64,000 nucleotides of DNA. Source: Smittia aterrima. Lineage: Eukaryota > Arthropoda > Insecta > Diptera > Chironomidae. Positions 53,301 through 60,900 of this stretch are shown piece by piece. The notes under the pieces were generated by a model. The model had not been told where the DNA came from. It saw nothing but the letters and a program-made list of their open reading frames with translations, and did no database searches. The position numbers and the translations under genes were made by a program. Numbering within the stretch: position 1 is the first letter of the stretch; the number at the start of each line of letters is the position of its first letter. Location of the stretch: contig CP093829.1 in the NCBI GenBank assembly GCA_033063855.1, positions 18,259,537 through 18,323,536 on the forward strand, written 5' to 3'.

Positions 53301-54878
53301 AGAATACTTCAGCAAAGTTCTTTCAGTGAAGCTCAGTGATTAAAGGAATCAGGATAATGACTGCATCGACAAGTTCAGCGTGACTATCGATGCATGCGTT
53401 AAAAAGCTTAAAGCACTTCAACTTTTACGAGAATGAATTTTTAAGCGCCACTCGCGGTAACAAGAACGACGTCGTCGTCGCTATTTTTAGAGTCGGGAAC
53501 ATGAACAAACACAGGAAGTTCATCGGATGGACTCTTGACGTCTCAGAATTGAAATTCACGTTGCATAATTTGCGATTGTCTCTCTCATCGTTGAGATTAT
53601 GAATGACACTCATAAACATTTTCCATTCATGGAACTCAAGTTTTAAATTGAAACAAGTATCGTAAAAAAGATTTAAGAATATTTCAAAGTTCGAATCAAT
53701 CAAGAAACATTTTCCGGAAGGTACAAAAAGGTCAAAGGCTTATAAGAAAGTGTCGAATTGAGGAGACCGGGGAAAATGTAAATTCAAAGGACAATAGCCC
53801 AAAATTTAGTTTAATCATCAACAACTTCCTTTCTAAAAACAAAAGGATTTGCCATCAATTCTACTGCGCTTCCGACAATTAAATTCAGATTCAATTATCG
53901 TGAAAAATCAATTTAACATCGACTACAAACACAACGAGAAAATATGAATCAGTTTTTGTTGTGCAACCTCAGGAAATTTCCATAATTCTGTGTTGGGCAA
54001 ATATTTAACAAGCGAGCTAATAGCATTAAAATCCATCATGTTACGTAGTGCAAGGACTCATTAAACATGAATCAAGATTCAATTATCGAAATACAGAAAA
54101 ACAATATGAAAATTGTCGTACAATATTGACATTGGAACCGATTCCATCGGCTTTTGCTGTGTTCAGCTTATGAAGACGTACGAGTCTAATTGAACCGCTT
54201 GGTCGGCACGAATCGAGAGAGAACGACATCAAATTTGGCATGTGACCCAATTAAAATTGATTTTTCGTTCAGTTGGCCGTAGGGAGACTCCGAGAGAGAT
54301 AGAGAATGGACACATAATGGACTTTATCTAAAGTACTCACCGAATATAGGTCGTGGCTGGTCGCCATCAAGGAGCTCCTTGCCGCGTTGCAGGACGAGTA
54401 GCTGCTTGAGCCAGTCATTCATCTCCTTCTCATCCTTCATAATGATGCTGAACGTATCGTCTTTCCGATAAAGTCCAATGACGTTCTTGTATTTCGGCGT
54501 ATCAACTCGACGGTTGATGTTGAAGCACGAACAGAGGATAATGCTTCGTTTCTGGTTTGTGATTCCATTGTCAGGGCTCTTTGCCATTGCCGACCGGAAT
54601 TTCTTTTCGTTATCGAAATATTCGAGTCGTGCAGTTCCTGGCTTATCAGGAGCATCGTCAAAGATGACGAAGTATTTCTGTTTCTTGCCACTCTTTTTGT
54701 GTAGCTTGTAAGCCGTGCCTTGTAGCAGCGGCTGTTGGCGGTTAGCCGAGTAAACTGGCCCCGCATTCGATGAGCTATCGTTCGATGAACTCATCATGTT
54801 CGACGACGTATGATTCATTGAATGAATAAAGTTACTAAAAATGTTATTGTGTCCGGCATTCGGGTTCGCGTTAGACAT
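5556..54878 (-). CDS. chico: Insulin receptor substrate (IRS/Chico), nine spliced exons
   Basis: This is the docking adaptor that binds the activated insulin receptor, is tyrosine-phosphorylated, and recruits PI3-kinase, Grb2/Drk and SHP2-type phosphatase at the inner plasma membrane. The join (minus strand) is 54878-54341, 19090-18910, 18842-18717, 16970-16822, 15482-15189, 10186-9698, 9045-8694, 8632-8387, 8319-5556. All introns are GT-AG and phases agree throughout, giving 1712 residues. Seen: a PH domain at about residues 52-164, a PTB domain at about 180-282, then a Ser/Asn-rich tail containing the IRS hallmark YMPMSPG at 781-787 and thirteen YxxM motifs. From family knowledge, Drosophila Chico (about 968 residues) and human IRS1 (about 1242) are shorter; the extra length here is low-complexity tail. 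The family assignment is very secure. The least certain points are the exon 5 donor and possible alternative isoforms. Confidence 0.96.
8387..8632 (-). CDS. chico: IRS coding exon 8: YMDM and YMPMSPG motifs
   Basis: Encodes residues 710-791 plus two bases. It carries PDYMDMGPYSPY (Tyr757) and VYMPMSPGVDYRK (Tyr781). YMPMSPG is a signature of IRS proteins and a PI3-kinase SH2 docking site. Acceptor CTCTCCGAACAG, donor CGAAA|GTAAGT at 8386. Short introns flank it: 61 bases upstream (8633-8693) and 67 downstream (8320-8386). Skipping it would keep frame (246 bases) and remove two PI3-kinase sites. Confidence 0.95.
8694..9045 (-). CDS. chico: IRS coding exon 7: RERCDSL basic phosphosite block
   Basis: Encodes residues 593-709 plus two bases. 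It opens with SSSTRERCDSLTLTRTRTNS, which resembles the RxRCDSLP.RxRT block seen in insect and vertebrate IRS proteins. Ser602 and Ser612 both fit RxRxxS. Later come a poly-Asn stretch, the proline-rich basic MPPPKKIPSRPL, and an acidic patch ending EDHFYPKEYQ. Acceptor TTATTCTCAG; donor CAAAG|GTAAAC at 8693. An in-frame TTG at 9016 is internal, not a start. Confidence 0.92.
9046..9697 (-). other. chico: Intron 6 (652 bases)
   Basis: GT-AG intron with a TC-rich simple repeat at about 9569-9598. No gene is seen in it. Confidence 0.8.
9569..9598. repeat. TC-rich simple repeat in intron 6
   Basis: An imperfect TC/CT run broken by a single TTG, about 100 bases from the donor of exon 6. On the transcript it is a GA-rich purine tract, which might act as a splicing enhancer for that donor (inference). 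Confidence 0.7.
9698..10186 (-). CDS. chico: IRS coding exon 6: two RxxSLP (14-3-3-type) sites
   Basis: Encodes residues 430-592 plus one base. The stretch is Ser/Asn-rich and disordered. It carries two similar basic motifs, QRAFSLP (Ser446) and RTRSLPL (Ser487), each with Arg at -3 and Pro at +2, the pattern of a mode-1 14-3-3 site and of basophilic kinases. A basic patch RKKRHHH (577-583) lies near the end. The donor is GA|GTATGT at 9697; it makes the exon 489 bases (divisible by three) and joins to give SLRSSSTRERCDSL, a natural continuation into exon 7. Without splicing the frame ends 12 codons further on. Confidence 0.87.
10187..15188 (-). other. chico: Intron 5 (5,002 bases)
   Basis: Intron within the disordered tail, ending TTTATTGGATTTAG before 10186. 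Nothing in it looks coding; the longest frames overlap each other on both strands without domain content. It contains a perfect 16-base palindrome at 13305-13320 and a CACGTG E-box at about 10905. Confidence 0.75.
13305..13320. repeat. Perfect 16-base palindrome in intron 5
   Basis: CGAATTCATGAATTCG is fully self-complementary and includes two GAATTC sites around a central ATG/CAT. It could bind a dimeric factor or be chance. No function is assigned. Confidence 0.5.
15189..15482 (-). CDS. chico: IRS coding exon 5: Ser/Thr-rich tail with YANL
   Basis: Encodes residues 332-429 plus one base. It is a Ser/Thr/Gln-rich disordered stretch opening ESSDLTSESPESSF, with one tyrosine in a YANL context (Tyr406), a possible Grb2/Drk YxN site. 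Acceptor ATCATTCCAG is clear. The donor is weak: CATG|GTACGC at 15188 was chosen because it gives a length divisible by three (294), which the downstream exon requires, and has G at -1 and +5. A shorter alternative, CAA|GTCAGA ending at 15237, also keeps phase and would remove 16 residues. Being a multiple of three, the whole exon could be skipped in frame. Confidence 0.8.
15483..16821 (-). other. chico: Intron 4 (1,339 bases)
   Basis: GT-AG intron. It holds AT-rich DNA, a purine/GT-rich patch around 16078-16130 and one TTGTTTAC octamer at 16150-16157. No gene is seen. Confidence 0.8.
16822..16970 (-). CDS. chico: IRS coding exon 4: linker after PTB with RNRSQS site
   Basis: Encodes residues 282-331 plus one base. 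The segment is basic and disordered. Its core, MRNRSQSANEASKP at residues 299-312, corresponds to the RSxS stretch that follows the PTB domain in other IRS proteins (RPRSKSQS in human IRS1). Ser305 has Arg at -3 and -5, an Akt-type RxRxxS site; phosphorylation of the equivalent region in vertebrates modulates receptor coupling. Acceptor CTTCTTTCAG, donor GTAAGT at 16821-16816. The frame joins cleanly in phase 2 and leaves in phase 1. Confidence 0.9.
16971..18716 (-). other. chico: Intron 3 (1,746 bases)
   Basis: GT-AG intron between the PTB exon and exon 4. It contains AT-rich DNA with short A/T runs and a group of interleaved CAACA/TGTTG inverted repeats at about 17783-17824. I see no gene or RNA gene in it. 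Confidence 0.8.
18717..18842 (-). CDS. chico: IRS coding exon 3: C-terminal half of PTB domain
   Basis: Encodes residues 240-281 plus two bases. The translation RCGSTLSVFFMEVGRYTLT, then GAGEIWMETWDPMVAHSMSETIL, matches the end of the IRS PTB fold: the FFMEVGR strand, the TGAGEIWM turn, and the C-terminal helix with VAHSMSETIL that closes the peptide groove. The acceptor is CGCTCTTAG and the donor GTAAGT at 18716-18711. Exon length is a multiple of three (126). Skipping it would keep frame but destroy the PTB domain. Confidence 0.95.
18910..19090 (-). CDS. chico: IRS coding exon 2: N-terminal half of PTB domain
   Basis: Encodes residues 180-239 plus two bases. It begins EHVWEVNVIRRGLGESFGI, the conserved first strand of the IRS-type PTB domain (HVW..NV...GLG), followed by GSYRLCISDTTLSLIRVGP and VDHVEFALANMRR. 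This domain binds the NPxY motif in the juxtamembrane region of the insulin receptor. The acceptor is TTTTTCGCAG; the donor is GTAAGT at 18909-18904. The exon enters in phase 1 and leaves in phase 2, matching its neighbours exactly. A 67-base intron (18843-18909) separates it from exon 3. Confidence 0.95.
35100..35121. repeat. CT/TC dinucleotide microsatellite
   Basis: An uninterrupted CT run of about 22 bases lies in intron 1, the longest pure dinucleotide run I noticed. On the gene strand it reads as GA repeats, the binding sequence of GAGA factor in Diptera. It is also likely to be length-polymorphic. Confidence 0.85.
37957..37991. repeat. 35-base near-palindrome with STAT-like core
   Basis: The arms CGCCTTCTC and GAGAAGGCG pair perfectly (9 bp), followed by a small asymmetric mismatch, then TCTTCC/GGAAGA around a single central A. 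The centre TTCCAGGAA (37969-37977) fits TTCNNNGAA, the STAT dimer site. It would fold as a hairpin in either strand. Confidence 0.55.
43010..43050. repeat. Two adjoining 8-bp hairpins built from GCATT units
   Basis: TGGCATTT (43010-43017) pairs with AAATGCCA (43025-43032) across a 7-base loop. AAGCATTC (43032-43039) then pairs with GAATGCTT (43043-43050) across TTT. The hairpins share one base, and all four arms contain GCATT or its complement. Located in intron 1. Confidence 0.6.
54341..54878 (-). CDS. chico: IRS coding exon 1: start codon and PH domain
   Basis: Encodes residues 1-179 plus one base. The first 50 residues are Asn/Ser-rich and look disordered. The PH domain follows, from about residue 52 (LLQGTAYKLHKK) to 164, with basic KKSGKKQKYF in the first strands, NVIGLYRKDDTFSI in the later strands, and Trp156 in the C-terminal helix (MNDWLKQLLVL), the expected invariant PH tryptophan. 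In IRS proteins this domain binds phosphoinositides or membrane partners and places the protein near the receptor. The start is the ATG at 54878, in good context (CAACAATG). A second in-frame ATG (Met21) would still give a complete PH domain. The exon ends at a strong GTGAGT donor (54340-54335) in phase 1; translation continues only seven codons further without splicing. Confidence 0.95.
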
Positions 54879-54904
54879 TGTTGTGGGTGTCTTGTGAATC
54901 CCAT
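54815..54904 (-). CDS. Overlapping upstream ORF, 29 codons
   Basis: The ATG at 54904 lies 26 bases before the main start and in a different frame. It reads 29 codons and stops at 54817-54815, within the Met21 codon of the main ORF. The context at -3 is T (weak) but +4 is G. If this sequence is in the mature 5' UTR, ribosomes initiating here would pass the main ATG, so it could lower IRS translation or favour reinitiation at Met21. The peptide resembles nothing I know; any effect would come from the act of translating it. Seen: the ORF itself. Inferred: any function. Confidence 0.35.
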   Translation of the reverse strand: MGFTRHPQQCLTRTRMPDTITFLVTLFIQ

Positions 54905-54949
54905 CGACACAGCTTTTAAGAATGCAATTTACAAGCGACGTTGCTCAAG
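54879..54949 (-). other. chico: Probable 5' UTR part of the start-codon exon
   Basis: Reading the minus strand, a pyrimidine-rich tract ending in TTTCTTTACAG stops at 54950, an excellent 3' splice acceptor 71 bases before the start codon. I infer that the transcript enters this exon here from a non-coding first exon further upstream. The segment contains one out-of-frame ATG at 54904 (see the overlapping upstream ORF). A transcript that begins inside the exon instead of splicing into it is also possible. Confidence 0.55.
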
Positions 54950-57900
54950 CTGTAAAGAAACAAACAAAACACTTTTATTAGGCTATAATTTTGTTTTTCT
55001 GAAACGCTAAAAATAGCTAATCGATAAATTTTGTTGTGGTTTCCTAGCGAAAAAAAATAAAACGAACTTGCTCGTACATGTAAAAAGCTAAACTTCCGCT
55101 CAATTATTTCACTTGCGGTCACAGCGTTATCGCGTCACACACAAAATTATCTGTCAAGGTTCCGCTCTCTCAACTTTTAGTTGGCATCGACTTAATCCTT
55201 CCTAATAGCTTTTAGCCAGCAAAGCTTTAATCGCCACCACGAGCATCGGAGTGTTTGTGTTTTCACTTTTTAAGGGAAAACGTGAAACGATAAAAGCCGA
55301 ACGTAAAACGGCAACAGCCGCAAAAGTTCATATATGCATCGGAATGAAAGCAAAAGAAAAACTTTTCCCTCCAATTTTCGAATTAAAGTTTCACAAACTG
55401 ACAGAATTTTCTATGGCAAAAATTTTCATGGTGAAAAAATTGTTCCTCAAGTCGGAGGCGGAAAAAGCAGAAAAAAATTATTGTGAACTAGAAAAATTGA
55501 TTTTCTGTCAGCCCACATTTCTCTCCGGCTTGTTGTGCATCGAGCAACGACGACGACATCATGTGATGCAACGCTTTGCAATTCCACTGAGGCGAAAGCA
55601 TTAAAATTCACCGCAGAAGAGCGTAGAGAATAATTTCCACATCAATCGTCGTCGATTCCTCGTCAAGTGTCGTTTCGTCATTAAAATTAAATGAATATCA
55701 ATTGAGAGAGAAAAGCGAGATGATCGCGAAAACAAGCGACGAGAAAAAAAAATGTTTTCGCCACAATAAAATCCAGAGATTCTACGAATATGTCATCATC
55801 GTTAATCGAGAGAAGCGATTGACTTCAAAACAAAGTCGTAAATGAGAACAGAAAAAAGTTTTCATTGGCGAGCATTTTTTTTTCTTCTCGATTCAAATTA
55901 ATTAATTAAAGCGTAACGCGGTGCTTCAGTCTCGACAAAGACGAAGGAAAAATAACTTAACACAATATCGAAGCGGAAAAACTTTTCTCTCGACTCTTCA
56001 TGCTCGACGAAAATTGATTTTGCTCGGCTTCGAAGGAAAGGAAAAAAAACTTATATTAATTTCGATTTCGAAATAGCGTCGTGGAAAATCAAACAATAAT
56101 GCGCGCTGATAAAGAAAGGAAAAGTTTGTGTAATTCCTTCGATGCGAGACTGTTTGTTGTTGTTGGTTTGCTTTGGGACCGAATCGGGGGACGAGAATCG
56201 AAAAGGAAATTCGAGGCTTTGTTTGAGGCTGCCAATTTCTTTCTTTCCCCCGTCGAGTGTTGGTTGAGGCCAGCGGAAACTTTCTTCGTTGTGCTTCATT
56301 GGTGTCCCAACTCAATGGCTCGACTATGATCAAGCGACGGCGGCCTTTGCAAAAGACGTAATTAAATTCCAATGAATGTTCTCGCTTTGTTCAAAACTTG
56401 CGCGGCCTCGAAGATCTTGTTTACTTTCTTCTCTCAATTTTTTACATTAATAATAACAAAAGTTTTGAAGAATAAGCAGAGTTTGCTTGCTTCTTAACCC
56501 TTCGTCTCATTAAACTCGACGCGCTCTTGATTACAATAATTTCCCATTCATAAACTGCTCTCAACAACCTCTGAACCCTTTCAATTCGTCCCGAGAGTGA
56601 CGAAAAACACATAAAATCTCCCCATCACGATCAATCACTCAAAATTTAACAAATTTATGTTCCATGTCACAAATTGTGAGCGAGGCGGCTTAGAACATTT
56701 TACGACTCTCGATGCTTTTGTTTTCGACATTCTTTAATCAAACGAAAGGCTTAGCGCGCGGGAGGAAGCTTTCATCCAAAAGAATATCGCGATGTAGAGG
56801 GAAACGAAAAACGGGAACATCAGAAATCACTCACCAACTGAAATGATTTCTTGGGAAAATGTCAATTTCTATTGAAAGAGTTATCAATCTTACAAATGTT
56901 TTGATTCAATCATCGCAAACTTCCGACTTAAAATCTCTATTTCACTTCAAGGCATTCTTTCGTCATTTGTTTATCAATTACCGCAAGGCATCGAGAATTA
57001 AGTTGTTTGTTATCTCGCCGAGATATTTAACGACCGCTCTCAGTGATGTTGTAAGATTTATCACTTCAAGGGCAAACCAAGCTATTCAAAGTAGTGCAAA
57101 AAAAATTAAATTCAGCTCGCTGAGAGAGAATTAACAGAAGCATGAAGCTCACTGCGAATTAGGGGGGATTTTCAAGGATGGAAAATGCGACGGAAAATTA
57201 CCTCGAAACACTCTCGTCACCCCTCATCCGACCCGGTTGATTGATTGCAAACCTCATTGCGAAAAAGCCAGCAAAACCACCAGCGAAGTAAAACGGAAAC
57301 GACAATAGCGAGCAACACCGAAATCCGAAATTGTTTTCGTTTAATTGTAAGTCCCAACCTTGATAACCTTGGTAGGATTTCGCGAGAGCGGGTCGAGTGA
57401 TAAAAAAGCTGTTCTCTCGAGCACGGGACATGTTGATGGGGTGGTAGTGGCGAGAAAAATCGATCATTAAGCTTGTTTTATCACGATTCGCTTTTGCTCT
57501 CTTCGCGCGCGCGACAAATTTGCAGTATTAATAATTAAGTAAACAACAACAAAGCGAGAGCGAAGGTTGCAACCATTGCTAGTTCTCGTTGTTGACGACG
57601 ATCTAAAAATAGCGATAGTAAATAAAGAATCTTTTTTTTAAGAGTATTGTTGAGGCGAATTCCCATCATCAACATAATTTGCAACGCCATTAAACCGCGG
57701 CTCGTACAAACACACATGCTTCGCGAGTGATTCAAAAGGTGAGTAGCAGAATTCGCAAACCAACGAACGAGTGTGAGAGGCTCGAGCGGAGAGAAGGCAA
57801 AAACTCCATAAATAATTTTTCGTTTCTGTTTTTGCATTTTCGGTCGTTTCTTGGTTGTTATTTTTATTTAACAAAACAAGGTCGTTGCCATAATTCTGCT

Positions 57901-60900
57901 CTTTACGGTTGATTTAGGCGAAGAAAGAAAAGAACTCGCTCAAGCTAATTTTCGTATACTTCTTACACGCAAAGCCTTCTCGACTTTGCAATGCGTAAAA
58001 TCTTCAACTTCGCGAGCTATTCCCCCGTGTTCTATGTTGAGCACTGACAATGCCGAGGCTACATCAACAATAAACAAACAAACGAACACAAAACGAAATG
58101 TTATTAATCATTGTTGGTTTGGCGAGAACAGAGACCAAGAGGAAAATTTAGTTAAAAGTCAGCGAATCTCAACTTACATTGAACTGCGTAATTCTGATAA
58201 TCAAAATAAATTTACATTTTTCCTCTTTCTCTCTCTCGATCTCGATAGTTTAAGTCTTATCTTCATGCAATCATCAAATATCTCTCTCTTACTCTCTTTT
58301 CTACTTTTCACGGGGGTCTAAATATTTATGTAAATTGACACTCGGCAGGGCTTTGTTGAGTCTTTGCTACATCTCAGCGAGCAACAACACGAAAAATAAA
58401 ACAACAAACAAAGTAATAATTCGCTATAAACTTCAAGCAATGCTTCGACGCTGTTTTCTCGCTCAACCACCATAACCCGGATCTGATTCGTTTCTTTTCT
58501 TTTTGGAGGAAAATTTGAAGTTTATTCGCTTGTTGTTCACCTCTCAGTCAAACTTTCATCCGCAGGAAGAAAAAAGTGAACTTCTTTCGTCACCGATGTG
58601 CCTTGTTTTTCAATATTGAGCAAACACAAATGTTTTCGCCCGTTTGAAATCGACATTGTCTGCTGGAGAGCGAGAAGTGAAGGCTTTTTGTCGAGCACGA
58701 GTAAAACAAAACACAACACTTCATAGAGATCGAGCAATAACAGCTCAGGTAAGATAATAAAAGTAAACAGTTTATGATAATAATTTACTTTTGCTCTTTA
58801 TCCTCGAGCTGAGACATCGAAAGTTTCCAAAGTGCAGAGTTTCGTCAGAAGAATTTTCGAGGCTTTGCTCGTGTCATTACCTCTCTCTAAATAACAGAAC
58901 AATTCGCTTACTTCATTCATGAACACAAGCGCGAATAGCTTGAGAAACTTTCTCTCACCAAAACACGAAAATCAGCCGAAATAATTTCGCTTTAAAGGAA
59001 AATCTCTTTAACAGTAAAAAAGCGACAGAAAACATTCAACCAACGAATTTATAATAGCAATTCAAAATACTTTGTTGCAGAAAAAAAAAATATTTTTCAC
59101 GAATTTTAAAATAGAAACAATCAAACGAGACACGAAAAAATATTTCTCTTACTTCACAACACACAATCAAGAGTCCCACTATTTGACCTTAATAATATTT
59201 CGGTGGAAAAAAATGATTCGCGAAGAATTTTCGCCTGTGCGTGTGAGAGCGCCGTTGCTCGTGGAGTGGCTTTCATGATTATGTCATGGCGAATTTATTC
59301 GCTTGTGTACGCATTCAATTATGTATTAATTAGTTTCGAGCGGTTCTCTCTCGATATTCGGTAAATTTTATTTCATTTCATTTTCGCGCAAAAGTAGGTT
59401 GAAGGGAATCAGTCTGCGGGCTTTGAAGCGAATGAAGGCGAAAGGAAAAATAAATATTGACGAATGACTTTCCACCCGACACGTCAAACTTTTTCTTCGA
59501 CTCCCAAATAATAATAAAAAAAAGTTTCTTCGATTCTCGTTTTGTTGTTTGTTCCATTGCTCTTGCCACAAATTTCCGAGCACAACCCAAGCGAGAAGAA
59601 AAACTTCAAACAATAATAATCAATTAAAAACAACACGCAAGAAGCAATCGAATTATATGAACTTGAACTAAAAACACATTAAAAATATTTATTACTCAGT
59701 TTCAAGCCGAGACGACGAGAATGAAAATTTCCCAAGAAAAATTACGCAGTTTAAAAAAAACCGCTTTTCGTGTATCTTTTGCTTCTTCTCCCGCACACCA
59801 GGAAAACTATTTTGATTCCGATGAGGCAAATAAAATTGTTAAAATATGTAAACATCTTACTCTTTTAGATTCTGCGGTAAAATATTTCTAGAACTTTGTT
59901 CTTTTCGTCGATGTTTGTCTTGATTTCAGATTCTCACAGTGATTTCACTTATTTATTTCGAGGAAAACTAAAAACTTTTCTTTCTTCGATTTGAGTTTGA
60001 GTACTGAAAGCACTTTCAATTTATGCTGTGTTCATGTAATTTAATGCTTTTTTTTTGTGTCGAAAGAAAAGAGTAAACAAATGGCCTTTTGCATTGAAGA
60101 TGATTCTTCTTCTTGTTCTGCTTGTATAAATGTGCAAAAATATCTTTTCCCACACTATTCGAGAGAATTGAGTAAGGGAAAAAAATATGTAACGACACAC
60201 GAAAAAAATATTTTTTTAACGCACTTTCAACTTTTCTTTTGCTCCGGGTTTTGATTTTTCTTCTTATCACTTTGGCCTCTTTCAATTTTTCTTCTTTCCT
60301 TTCTCTTTCAGATTTCTTCTTCTATTCCGTGAGTAAACACGAGAAACAATATAAAAACTTTTATTTTGTTCACCGTGCACAAATATTAATTACGCAATTA
60401 AATTTCTTTTTTTTTCAAGTGCGCGCAAATTTTTGGCTTTTGCTTTGCCGCAAATCTTTTTTTCTTCTTTTTGCTTTTCTTGATTTGATTTTAAGCTGTG
60501 CAAAATATTTTGCACAAAATTCCACAAACTGTTTACGTTTTCACTGATACTTCTGACTCGAGAGACTTCCCGTGTGTCTCTTCACCTCTCGATCGCGTTT
60601 CTCTTTTTCTCGAGAAATATTTTTCTATAAACTTTTATTCGTAAACAAATATCGAGTTCTCGTCTAAAGTATCAACGTTCTGTCTGTCACTTACGGCCCG
60701 TGTCGTCTACGACAAGATTTCCTCGAAAAACGAATCACGACACGAGAGAGCAATGTGGTGTTACGACGAAAAAAAAAACGCGCAATAAACTTCGATCTGT
60801 TCCGATTGTCAGACTTATCGCACCACGAAAAATATCTTTCACTTTACATTCACCCGAAAATATTTTTATTTCTTTTGTTTTGGTTTTCTTTCTTTTATAT

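Larger units (their letters stand above)
19091..54340 (-). other. chico: Large intron 1 (35,250 bases) between PH and PTB exons
   Basis: The intron starts with GTGAGT after 54341 and ends with TTTTTCGCAG before 19090. I found no convincing nested gene on either strand: the open frames are short, rich in Lys/Phe/Ser/Arg, lack domain patterns, and follow the local TTC/GAA/TCG composition. It holds simple repeats (TC run at 35100-35121, TTTA-like run at about 30018-30038), a TATCGATA box at 19903, a 35-base near-palindrome at 37957, a double hairpin at 43010-43050, and nine GTAAACAA/TTGTTTAC octamers. A first intron this long in a compact-intron gene is a natural place for enhancers, but that is inference. 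Confidence 0.85.

Noticed and set aside
57500..57513. CG-rich runs (also near 49210) as CpG-island promoters
   Set aside because: They are only about a dozen bases of alternating CG, and insects generally lack CpG-island promoters.
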